5,849 bases of DNA. It comes from CAYLZO01 sp964387775. Its GTDB lineage: Bacteria > Chloroflexota > Anaerolineae > JAAYZQ01. The translations under genes and the position numbers were made by a program. The stretch spans positions 1 through 5,849 of the forward strand of contig CAYLZO010000286.1 of the NCBI GenBank assembly GCA_964387775.1, read 5' to 3'. Under the pieces are notes generated by a model. It was not told the origin of the DNA, did not search any database, and saw nothing but the letters and a program-made list of their open reading frames with translations. This document shows, one piece after another, positions 1 through 5,805 of this stretch; position 1 is the stretch's first letter; every line of letters begins with the position of its first letter.

Positions 1-2
1 CC

Positions 3-692
3 CTGGCGCTGCTCAACGCCGAGCTGCTGGCCGGGCTGGTCCTCGGCCAGCTCATCCGCGAGGGGCAGCCCGTCATCCTCGGTTGCCTGCCCGCCTATTT
101 CGACATGCGCGGCATGGGCAGCTTCTACGACGTCCAGAGCTACCTCGTGGACCTGGCCTGCGCCGAGATAATGGCCCACTATGGCCTGCCCCACGTCGGC
201 ACCTCGGGCAGCGGCATGGGCTGGGGCGCGGACCTCATCGCCGCCGGGCACCAGTGGCTCAACCACCTGCTGAGCTGCCTGGGTCGGGTCGGCCTGGCGC
301 CCTTCGTGGGCGACAACCTGGGCTCCAAGGCCTTTTCGCCAGCCGTCGTCGTCTATGCCGACGAGATCATCGCCCAGGCCCGGCGGCTGGCGGCCGGGTT
401 CGCCCTGGACGAGGAGGCCGTAGCCCTGGACCAGATCGAGGCGGCTGGGCCGGGCGGCAGCTTTCTCACCTCGGCGCAGACGCTGCGGCACATGCGCACC
501 GCTTACTTCCAGAGTCCGACCTTTCCCACGCTAACGTTGGAGGCGTGGCAGGCCCAGGGGGCACTTTGGGCCGACGATCTGCTGCGGCAGCGCACGCAAG
601 CGCTGCTGGCCGAGGCCCCCGCCCCCGACGACCGCGACGAGCTGCTGGCCCGGGGCGAGGCGTTCATCGCCGAATGGAAAGCGCGTCCATGA
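3..692 (+). CDS. MttB-family (trimethylamine) corrinoid methyltransferase, C-terminal part
   Basis: The open frame runs in from the left edge, so the N-terminus is missing and 229 C-terminal residues remain. The family folds as a TIM barrel and moves a methyl group from a methylated amine, often a quaternary one, to the cobalt of a partner corrinoid protein in the cytoplasm. Family features seen are a PVILGCLPAYFDMR-like strand (about residues 23-36), a GLPHVGTSGSG turn (61-71), the ADEIIAQARR helix, and GPGGSFLTSAQTLRHMR followed by a tail rich in acidic residues. MttB proper is about 495 residues, so roughly half is visible. No in-frame amber codon occurs here, although the pyrrolysine site of true MttB should fall around residues 65-80 of this fragment. 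I therefore infer a non-pyrrolysine homologue with unknown substrate (glycine betaine-, proline betaine- and carnitine-type enzymes are known relatives). No corrinoid protein gene is visible; it may lie upstream. The stop overlaps the next gene's start. Confidence 0.88.
   Translation: MALLNAELLAGLVLGQLIREGQPVILGCLPAYFDMRGMGSFYDVQSYLVDLACAEIMAHYGLPHVGTSGSGMGWGADLIAAGHQWLNHLLSCLGRVGLAPFVGDNLGSKAFSPAVVVYADEIIAQARRLAAGFALDEEAVALDQIEAAGPGGSFLTSAQTLRHMRTAYFQSPTFPTLTLEAWQAQGALWADDLLRQRTQALLAEAPAPDDRDELLARGEAFIAEWKARP
676..681 (+). promoter_or_regulatory. Ribosome binding site deciding the MFS start
   Basis: GGAAAG lies 7 nt before the ATG at 689, inside the last codons of the methyltransferase gene. 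It favours ATG 689, which overlaps the upstream stop as ATGA, over the in-frame ATG at 674 or any earlier start. The SD match is modest, so coupled re-initiation may contribute. Confidence 0.5.
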
Positions 693-2038
693 ACCTCCGC
701 TCTCTCCCTGCCGGGCGCTGGCTGCGGCGCACCGCCGTCGCTCTGCTGCAAGCCAACCGCCACGTTCCGCCGCGCAGCGACGAAGAGATCGCCGCCGAGG
801 TCGAGCGCAACTACCGCTGGAATTTCACCGTCAACCTGCTCGACGGCACCTTTTTCTGGTTCGGCGCCAGTTTCATCTCCTCGAGCACCATCGCCCCACT
901 TTTTATTAGCAAGCTGACCGACAGCCCACTGGCCATCGGCCTGGTGGCCGCCATCGCCCAGAGCGCCTGGTTCCTGCCCCAGGTCTTTACTGCCAACGTG
1001 GTCGAACGCCTGCCGCGCAAAAAGCCGGTGGTCATCAACGTGGGCTTTTTCCTGGAGCGGCTGCCGATATGGGTGCTGGTGCTCGCGGCGCTGGTGGCCG
1101 GCAACGCACCCCTTCTGGCCCTGCTCCTCTTTTTTGCCGGCTACGCCTGGCACGGACTGGGCGCGGGCGTCATCGCCACCGCCTGGCAGGACCTCGTCGC
1201 CCGCTGCTTTCCGGTGAACCGCCGCGGCCGCTTCTTTGGGCTGGCCAACTTTCTCGGGGCCGGGGTGGGCGTCGCCGGCTCGGCGCTCAGCACCTGGCTT
1301 CTCGACGTCGCGACCTTCCCCTGGAGTTTCGTCGCCATCTTTTTGATCGCCGCCGTCAGCGTGCTGGTGAGTTGGCTCTTCCTGGCCCTAACCCGCGAGC
1401 CCGTCCAGCCGATCACCGCCCCCCGGCAGAGCAACCGCCAGTTCCTGGCCGGGCTGCCGCGCATCGTGCGCCGCGACCACAACTTTCGCCGGTTCCTGGT
1501 GGCCCGCTCGCTGCTGGCCGTGGGCGGCATGGGCACCGGCTTTGTGACCGTGGCCGCCGTGGCCCGCTGGCAGGTGCCCGATGGCACGGTGGGCCTCTAC
1601 ACCGCCGCCTACCTGCTGGGCCAGACCGTGGGCAACCTGGCCTTCGGCCTGCTGGCCGACCGCTACGGCCACAAACTCTCGCTGGAGGTGGGCGCGCTGG
1701 CCTCAATGCTGGCCTTTGTCCTCGCCTGGCTGGCTCCGTCGCCGGGCTGGACCTTTGTCGTTTTTGCCCTGCTGGGCATCAACCTCGGCGCGGTGCTCGT
1801 CTCGGGCATCCTGGTCGCCCTCGAGTTCTCGGTGGCCGAGCGCCGGCCCACCTACGTCGGCCTGGCCAACAGCGTCGTCGGGCTGGTGAGCGTCGTCGCC
1901 CCCCTGCTGGGCGCGGGACTGGCCGGCGTCGGTTACGGCTGGGTCTTTGCCCTCAGCGCCGGGGTCAACGTGGCGGCGCTGGCCGCCATGCACTGGTGGG
2001 TGCGCGAACCGCGCTGGGCGCCGGTCGCCCAAATCTAA
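689..2038 (+). CDS. MFS transporter, 12 membrane helices
   Basis: This 449-residue integral membrane protein belongs to the major facilitator superfamily and should move a small solute using an ion gradient. A charged cytoplasmic N-terminus of about 45 residues precedes some 12 hydrophobic segments, split into two six-helix halves by a polar loop near residues 236-266. The loop between helices 2 and 3 reads NVVERLPRKKPVV (103-115). The matching loop between helices 8 and 9 reads GLLADRYGHKLSLEVG (320-335), a clear copy of MFS motif A. An RRGRFFGLANFLG stretch (178-190) opens helix 5, a common feature of bacterial MFS carriers. The frame stays open upstream to position 83, but that part overlaps the methyltransferase out of frame and is arginine- and proline-rich shadow sequence, so the start is placed at ATG 689. 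The ATGA overlap suggests co-translation with the methyltransferase and perhaps a shared substrate. The sequence does not reveal the solute. Confidence 0.9.
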   Translation: MNLRSLPAGRWLRRTAVALLQANRHVPPRSDEEIAAEVERNYRWNFTVNLLDGTFFWFGASFISSSTIAPLFISKLTDSPLAIGLVAAIAQSAWFLPQVFTANVVERLPRKKPVVINVGFFLERLPIWVLVLAALVAGNAPLLALLLFFAGYAWHGLGAGVIATAWQDLVARCFPVNRRGRFFGLANFLGAGVGVAGSALSTWLLDVATFPWSFVAIFLIAAVSVLVSWLFLALTREPVQPITAPRQSNRQFLAGLPRIVRRDHNFRRFLVARSLLAVGGMGTGFVTVAAVARWQVPDGTVGLYTAAYLLGQTVGNLAFGLLADRYGHKLSLEVGALASMLAFVLAWLAPSPGWTFVVFALLGINLGAVLVSGILVALEFSVAERRPTYVGLANSVVGLVSVVAPLLGAGLAGVGYGWVFALSAGVNVAALAAMHWWVREPRWAPVAQI

Positions 2039-2063
2039 AGCGTGTATTTCATTCGGGGGGTGA

Positions 2064-2121
2064 CGCGCATAGTGCGCGCTTTGCCAACGGCACGCCTCCG
2101 GCGAGCGCGCTTCTCCGGCGA
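2064..2121. repeat. Cluster of small inverted and direct repeats between MFS and AEC genes
   Basis: The 122-bp gap 2039-2160 contains a dense set of dyads. CGCGCA (2064-2069) pairs with TGCGCG (2073-2078) across a 3-nt loop. Alternatively, GCGCGCT (2074-2080) pairs with AGCGCGC (2104-2110), enclosing two mini-hairpins: GCC-AAC-GGC (2083-2091) and CGCC-TCC-GGCG (2093-2103). A 9-bp direct repeat, CTCCGGCGA, occurs at 2096-2104 and 2113-2121. The two larger stems share bases and exclude each other. No T-run follows, so a classical intrinsic terminator is not supported. It may be a REP/MITE-like intergenic repeat, an mRNA-processing structure, or chance in GC-rich DNA. The rest of the gap (2122-2160) shows no clear promoter and only a weak ribosome binding site. 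Confidence 0.4.
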
Positions 2122-2160
2122 TGAATCGTCGACTACAAACGTTCCCCAACAAAGAACACC

Positions 2161-3069
2161 ATGTCTGTCCTGATTCAGGTCGTTTTGCCCGTATTTCTCG
2201 TGGCCGGGATCGCCGGCCTGGCCCACCTGCGCCTGCACTTCGACGTGGACACCCTCTCGCGGAGCGTCTTCTACCTCTTTGCCCCGGCCCTCGTATTCGA
2301 CTCCCTGGTCGCGTCGGACGTCAGCGGCGAGGTCTTTGGCCAGATCGCACTGGTCATCATCGCAATCACGCTCGTGCTCTGGGCGCTGGCGGCTGGCCTG
2401 GCCCGCCTGCTGCGACTCGAAGGCCCCACCCAGGCCGCCTTCCTGGTCGCCGTCGTGCTGATGAACGCCGGCAACTTTGGCCTGCCCCTCAGCCTCTTTG
2501 CCTTTGGCGAGGCGGGGCTGGCCCGGGCCACCCTCTATTTCGCCGTCAGCGCCATGCTCAGCGCCAGCCTGGGCGTCTATCTCAACGCCCGGGGCCAGCT
2601 ATCGCCCTGGGCGGCGCTCAAGCGGGTCTTTGGCATGCCGCTGACCTACGCCGCTGCCCTGGGACTGGCCCTCAACCTGACCCACCTGGCCGTGCCCGAG
2701 CCGCTGCTCAAATCGATCCACTTGTTGGGCCAAGCCTCGGTGCCGGTGATGCTGGCCGTGCTAGGCGTCAAACTGGCCGGGACCTTTCGCCGCGAGCGGA
2801 GCGCCTTCAACCTGCCCGCCCTGGGCGCCGTCGCCGTGCTGCGGCTGCTGGTCGCCCCGGCCCTGGCCTGGCTGGCGGCCATGGCCATCGGCCTGAGCGA
2901 CCTGGCCCTCGATGCGGCCGTACTGCAGAGCGCCATGCCCACGGCCGTCATCACCACCATCCTGTCCACCGAGTTCGACTCGGACCCGCCCTTTGCCGCG
3001 CTCTGCGTGCTGGTCACCACCCTGGGCAGCTTGGTGACCGTGACGCTGCTGCTCAACGTTCTGTCGTAG
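2161..3069 (+). CDS. AEC-family (auxin efflux carrier-like) permease
   Basis: This 302-residue membrane protein belongs to the auxin efflux carrier / bile-arsenite-riboflavin transporter-type fold (AEC, TC 2.A.69). Bacterial members move small organic acids such as malate or malonate, or are uncharacterised. About ten hydrophobic segments fall into two halves. The half-repeat signatures are visible: NAGNFGLP (residues 102-109) in the broken helix of the first half, and QSAMPTAV (256-263) in the second. An amphipathic, positively charged loop (about 205-218, GTFRRERSAFNLPA region) separates them. Length is normal for the family. ATG 2161 is preceded only by AAAGAA at 2151-2156, a weak ribosome binding site, but the N-terminus VLIQVVLPVFLVAGIAGL begins directly with the expected first helix, which supports this start. 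It sits 9 bp upstream of the nucleotidyltransferase gene and probably shares its mRNA, though no functional link is obvious. Substrate and direction of transport are unknown. Confidence 0.9.
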   Translation: MSVLIQVVLPVFLVAGIAGLAHLRLHFDVDTLSRSVFYLFAPALVFDSLVASDVSGEVFGQIALVIIAITLVLWALAAGLARLLRLEGPTQAAFLVAVVLMNAGNFGLPLSLFAFGEAGLARATLYFAVSAMLSASLGVYLNARGQLSPWAALKRVFGMPLTYAAALGLALNLTHLAVPEPLLKSIHLLGQASVPVMLAVLGVKLAGTFRRERSAFNLPALGAVAVLRLLVAPALAWLAAMAIGLSDLALDAAVLQSAMPTAVITTILSTEFDSDPPFAALCVLVTTLGSLVTVTLLLNVLS

Positions 3070-3073
3070 AGGA
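3069..3073 (+). promoter_or_regulatory. Ribosome binding site of the nucleotidyltransferase gene
   Basis: GAGGA lies 5 nt before ATG 3079 and overlaps the last base of the AEC stop codon (TAG 3067-3069). It is the best-placed Shine-Dalgarno among the plus-strand genes. It fixes the start and implies the AEC and nucleotidyltransferase genes are read from one transcript. Confidence 0.7.
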
Positions 3074-3078
3074 CTAGC

Positions 3079-4059
3079 ATGCAGGCCGTCATCCTGGCCG
3101 CCGGACGGGGCACCCGGCTGGGGAAACTGTCCCGCCACCGCTCCAAAGCGATGATGCCGGTGGTGGGCAAACCCATCGTCGAGCGGGTGATGGACACGTT
3201 ACTCGCCAACGGCGTGAGCGAATTTGTGGTCGTTTCCGGCCCCGGCGATGGCGAAATCGCCGACCACTTTGGCCCCCGGCCCGGTGTGCGCCTGGTTCCC
3301 CAACTTCGCCCCCTCGGCGCGGCCCACGCGCTGGGCTGCGCCGCGCCGCTCATTCGCGGCGATTTCGTCCTGTCGGCCTGCGACAACCTGGTCGCGCCGG
3401 AGCACGTGGGGCGGATGCTGGCCGCTTGGGGAGCGTCGCCCCGGCCCAACGCCGTGCTAGCCCTCATGCCCGTCGAGCCGGAACAGTTGCGCCGCTCGTC
3501 GAGCGTGGCGGCCGACGGTCCGTGGGTGACGCGCATCGTCGAAAAGCCCGAGCCGGGCCGGGCGCCCTCCTCTCTGGCCGCCCTGCCGCTCTACGTCTTT
3601 TCGCGGCGCATCCTCGAGTACCTGGCCGATGTGCCCCTCTCCCCCCGGGGCGAGTACGAACTGCCTGACGCCATCCAGACGCTCATCGAGGCCAAAGGCC
3701 GCGTGCGCGGCGTGATGGTGCCCGAGCGGCTCACCCTGACGACCCCCGACGACCTCTTGGCCATCAACCGCCGATTTCTGGCCCACGCCGACGAGCCGCT
3801 CCAGGTCGCAACCGAGCAGATAGGGTCGAACACGCGCCTGATCCCGCCCCTGCGCATCGAGGCGGGTACCGTCGTCGGCGTCAACTCCATCATCGGCCCG
3901 GAAATTTATGTCGAGTCCGGCTGCCAGATTGGCGACGGCGTCACGATCCGAAAGGCCGTCGTGCTGAACCCGGCCGTCGTGCCCGACGGCGCAGTCGTCG
4001 AAGGGAAGATCGTGACAGAGGGCGATATCGGCGCGCTGCGCGAAGCGGGCTTGGAGTAG
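3079..4059 (+). CDS. Sugar-1-phosphate nucleotidyltransferase with short beta-helix tail
   Basis: This 326-residue cytoplasmic enzyme has the RmlA/GlmU-type nucleotidyltransferase fold and should join a sugar 1-phosphate to an NTP, giving an NDP-sugar and pyrophosphate. The N-terminus carries the signature LAAGRGTRL (6-14) with K23 at the expected lysine position; the residue before it is Ser rather than the usual Pro. Further family features are the nucleotide-contact segment QLRPLGAAHAL (75-85), the metal-binding Asp D102 in SACDNL, VEKP (154-157), GEYELPDAI (191-199), and TTPDDLLAIN (221-230), whose Asp probably supplies the second metal ligand. Residues from about 250 to 312 (for example GTVVGVNSIIG and GCQIGDGVTI) form a few hexapeptide turns of a left-handed beta-helix. 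That is too short for a full acetyltransferase domain as in bifunctional GlmU, so I predict nucleotidyl transfer only. Sugar and base specificity cannot be read from the sequence. No other cell-envelope sugar genes are in the window. Confidence 0.9.
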   Translation: MQAVILAAGRGTRLGKLSRHRSKAMMPVVGKPIVERVMDTLLANGVSEFVVVSGPGDGEIADHFGPRPGVRLVPQLRPLGAAHALGCAAPLIRGDFVLSACDNLVAPEHVGRMLAAWGASPRPNAVLALMPVEPEQLRRSSSVAADGPWVTRIVEKPEPGRAPSSLAALPLYVFSRRILEYLADVPLSPRGEYELPDAIQTLIEAKGRVRGVMVPERLTLTTPDDLLAINRRFLAHADEPLQVATEQIGSNTRLIPPLRIEAGTVVGVNSIIGPEIYVESGCQIGDGVTIRKAVVLNPAVVPDGAVVEGKIVTEGDIGALREAGLE

Positions 4060-4067
4060 CGGGCGCC

Positions 4068-4076
4068 TGATATAAT
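4068..4076 (+). promoter_or_regulatory. Extended -10 promoter-like element
   Basis: TGATATAAT matches the extended -10 consensus (TGn plus TATAAT at 4071-4076) exactly, just after the nucleotidyltransferase stop. No good -35 box lies at 16-18 bp; TTGGAG (4051-4056) is at 14 bp. A transcript starting near 4083 would meet the hairpin at 4091 almost at once, so any product would be about 40 nt unless it reads through antisense to the downstream gene. This could be a short-RNA promoter or coincidence. Confidence 0.35.
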
Positions 4077-4090
4077 TTGCTGTTGCGCCA

Positions 4091-4123
4091 AAAGAACCCC
4101 GGCCTATCGGGCCGGGGTTCTTT
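4091..4123. terminator. Bidirectional intrinsic terminator between convergent genes
   Basis: A perfect 14-bp inverted repeat (AAAGAACCCCGGCC at 4091-4104 against 4110-4123) encloses a 5-nt loop, TATCG. The GC core is flanked by A-rich and T-rich ends, so each strand reads as a hairpin ending in a short U-tract (TTCTTT on plus, TTCTTTT on minus). It lies 31 bp after the nucleotidyltransferase stop and 18 bp after the enolase-family gene on the other strand, where a shared terminator is expected. The U-tracts are short and partly inside the stem. Confidence 0.85.
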
Positions 4124-4141
4124 GATAGAAAAAACACCTCG

Positions 4142-5254
4142 CTACTCGGCGGTGACGACCTCCCAGCGCCGCGCCGCCGCGAACACCCGGTCGCGCCGCA
4201 CCTCGACGCCGATGCCCGGCCCCTCCGGCACGGTCATGGTGCCGTCCTCGTTGACCACAAAGGGCGGCTCCACCAGGTCCTGGTGGAAGTAGCGGGCGCT
4301 GGCCGAGATGTCGCCGGGCAGGGTAAAGCCGGGCAGGCTGGCCAGGGCCACGTTGTGAGCCCGGCCGATGCCCGTCTCCAGCAGGCCGCCGCACCACACC
4401 GGCCAGCCGTGCTCGCGGCACAGGTCATGGATGGCCCGAGCCACCGTCAGCCCGCCCACCCGGCCGGGCTTGATATTCACGATGCGGCCGCTGCCCAGGG
4501 CCAGCGCCGCCCGCGCCGCCGCCAGGGAGGGCACGCTCTCGTCCAGGCAGACGGGCGTGCGCAGTTGCCGCTGCAACTCGGCGTGATCGACCAGGTCGTC
4601 GTGGGCCAGCGGCTGCTCGATCATCATCAGGTCAAAGGCGTCGAGGGCGGCCAGCGTGTCGGTGTCGGCCAGGGTGTAGGCCGAGTTGGCGTCGGCCATG
4701 AGGGGCAGGTCGGGGAACCGCCTGCGAACCTGGCGCACCACGTCGGCGTCCCAGCCGGGCCGGATCTTGATCTTGACGCGGCTGTAATCCTGGTCCCAGA
4801 ACTCGCCGATGCGATCCAGCAGCGCCGGCACCGAATCCTGGACGCCGATGCTGACGCCCACGGCCACCCGCTGGCGCGTACCGCCCAGCAGCTCGGCGAC
4901 CGATTGCTCCCGGGCCCGGCCCAGCAGGTCCCAAACTGCCGCCTCCAGGCCCATCTTGGCGATGGAGTGGCCCCGCACCGGCCCCATGAGACGGGCGGCG
5001 TCCTCCGGCGCGGCGACCTCCTGGCCCACGACCAGCGGGCCGAGAAAATCGTTGAGGGCGTGCCAGGCGGTCTCGACCGTCTCGTAGGCGTACCACGGCC
5101 CGGCCGAGGTGGCCGCCTCCCCCCAGCCGGTCAGCCCCTCGCCCCGCACGGCGACGACGACGGTCTGGCGCACCTCCTCGCGGCCAAAGCTGGTCTCGAA
5201 GGGATGGACCAGCGGCATCTCCAGGTGGCGGATCTCGATCTGTTCGATGCGCAT
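4142..5254 (-). CDS. menC: N-succinylamino acid racemase / o-succinylbenzoate synthase (enolase superfamily)
   Basis: This 370-residue cytoplasmic enzyme has an N-terminal capping domain (about 1-125) and a TIM-barrel domain of the muconate-lactonizing subgroup. Family members dehydrate SHCHC to o-succinylbenzoate (menaquinone pathway), racemise N-succinylamino acids, or do both. The expected catalytic set is present: K161-x-K163 (KIKIRPG), metal ligands D188 (in MADANSAYTLAD), E213 (MIEQPL) and D238 (CLDES), and the second acid/base K262 in NIKPGRVGGL. WCGGLLETGIGRAHN (287-301) and PGDISASARYF (313-323) are hallmarks of the NSAR/OSBS subfamily. R265, three residues after the catalytic lysine, corresponds to the Arg linked to racemase activity in promiscuous NSAR/OSBS enzymes. 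A GGGGG-containing ribosome binding site about 8 nt upstream supports ATG 5254. It follows the small tail-protein gene by 12 bp. No other menaquinone gene is in the window, so I favour the racemase or dual-function reading; the symbol reflects family membership only. Confidence 0.88.
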   Translation of the reverse strand: MRIEQIEIRHLEMPLVHPFETSFGREEVRQTVVVAVRGEGLTGWGEAATSAGPWYAYETVETAWHALNDFLGPLVVGQEVAAPEDAARLMGPVRGHSIAKMGLEAAVWDLLGRAREQSVAELLGGTRQRVAVGVSIGVQDSVPALLDRIGEFWDQDYSRVKIKIRPGWDADVVRQVRRRFPDLPLMADANSAYTLADTDTLAALDAFDLMMIEQPLAHDDLVDHAELQRQLRTPVCLDESVPSLAAARAALALGSGRIVNIKPGRVGGLTVARAIHDLCREHGWPVWCGGLLETGIGRAHNVALASLPGFTLPGDISASARYFHQDLVEPPFVVNEDGTMTVPEGPGIGVEVRRDRVFAAARRWEVVTAE

Positions 5255-5266
5255 GGCGCGAACCCC

Positions 5267-5665
5267 CTACTCACTCCGCTTGTAAAATCCGGGATAGAGC
5301 CTTTCGGCGCAATCGGGGCAGAGGCCGTGGGTAAAGTCGGCGTCAGAATGCTCCAGGATATAGATCTCGACCTCGGTCCAGTAGCCCTCGTCGTCCCGGA
5401 TCTTTTTGCAACTGGAGCAGATGGGCAGCAAGCCGCTCAAGGTCCGCACCTCGGCGAGGGCCTTTTGGAGCCGGGCGATGAGCCGCTCGCGCTCGTCCTC
5501 GGCCTCGATCCGTGCCTTAAACTCGGTGCGAGGATACTCGGGCTCGTAGCCTTCTGCCTCCAGATCGCGCTCGGCCAATTGGTCCAGCGAAGCACAAGAG
5601 CCGCGCCTCAGTCTTTCGTGCCTCTTCCACCGCCGCCTCCTAACAGTCCAACTGTCCCAACTCAT
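5267..5665 (-). CDS. Small protein with sensor-type C4 zinc-ribbon-like tail; N-terminus uncertain, possible frameshift
   Basis: The 132 residues read from ATG 5665 (GGGAG 6 nt upstream) end in a conserved module: an amphipathic helix (RLIARLQKALAEVRTLSGLL, about 61-80), then C83-x2-C86, KKIRDDEGYW, H106, H113 and C116-x2-C119. From memory of the family, this tail usually closes multi-domain signalling proteins (PAS, GAF or receiver domains) in several phyla. Two CxxC pairs suggest metal binding, which I infer. No sensor or catalytic domain is present, so it is an orphan tail, either a stand-alone small regulator or a remnant. The first 22 residues (RRRRWKRHERLRR) look like out-of-frame sequence. 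Another frame from GTG 5630, behind a perfect AGGAGG, begins VEEARKTEARL, resembling the helical start of PAS-type sensors; one extra base near 5596 would explain the switch. TTG 5686 is another in-frame start. The gene precedes the enolase-family gene by 12 bp, probably in one operon. Confidence 0.62.
   Translation of the reverse strand: MSWDSWTVRRRRWKRHERLRRGSCASLDQLAERDLEAEGYEPEYPRTEFKARIEAEDERERLIARLQKALAEVRTLSGLLPICSSCKKIRDDEGYWTEVEIYILEHSDADFTHGLCPDCAERLYPGFYKRSE
5636..5641 (-). promoter_or_regulatory. Perfect Shine-Dalgarno in the wrong frame for the tail protein
   Basis: On the minus strand AGGAGG is followed after 5 nt by GTG (5630-5628). That reading gives VEEARKTEARL and ends at a TAA after 36 codons, unless it shifts forward by one base into the frame of the conserved tail. 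It is the strongest ribosome binding site seen on this strand and suggests the ancestral start. Confidence 0.5.
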
Positions 5666-5805
5666 CGCCGGCTCCCGCACCCCCAACCGCGATCCAGGGC
5701 AGACTGGCGGATAGCCGGTACGCGGCCGGGTCTCTCACCTTTGGACCTCGGGCAAGCCCAAGAACGTGGATGGGTGCTAGCTTCTTAACTTTGTGGGACG
5801 GAGAG
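5666..5805 (-). other. Leader region of the minus-strand operon
   Basis: About 130 nt separate the predicted transcription start (near 5799) from ATG 5665. The leader contains an imperfect hairpin, CTTGGGC-TT-GCCCGAG (5762-5747), and a 6-bp palindrome GCTAGC (5776-5781). No known riboswitch core could be recognised by eye, and no convincing small gene is seen. Confidence 0.4.

Noticed and set aside
83..688. N-terminal extension of the MFS frame
   Set aside because: It overlaps the methyltransferase gene throughout, is rich in Arg, Pro and Gly, and has no family resemblance; ATG 689 with the ATGA overlap explains the start.
503..1153. 216-residue minus-strand open frame over the methyltransferase-MFS junction
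   Set aside because: It is antisense to two real genes, with no domain and no ribosome binding site of note.
1069..2124. 351-residue plus-strand open frame inside the MFS gene
   Set aside because: It is an out-of-frame reading of the MFS gene with extreme Arg/Gly/Pro content.
2646..3536. 296-residue minus-strand open frame across the AEC and nucleotidyltransferase genes
   Set aside because: It spans two real genes and their junction, has Arg/Ser/Thr-rich composition and no motif.
4283..5788. 501-residue open frame antisense to the enolase-family gene
   Set aside because: It is the shadow of a well-supported gene in GC-rich DNA, with low-complexity Gln/Gly/Ala/His-rich composition and no recognisable domain.
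5687..5800. Possible riboswitch in the leader (a GGTGAGAGACCC stretch faintly recalls the TPP core)
   Set aside because: The paired arms and the second conserved block of a TPP riboswitch are missing, and no cobalamin or c-di-GMP core could be matched. A covariance-model search would settle it.
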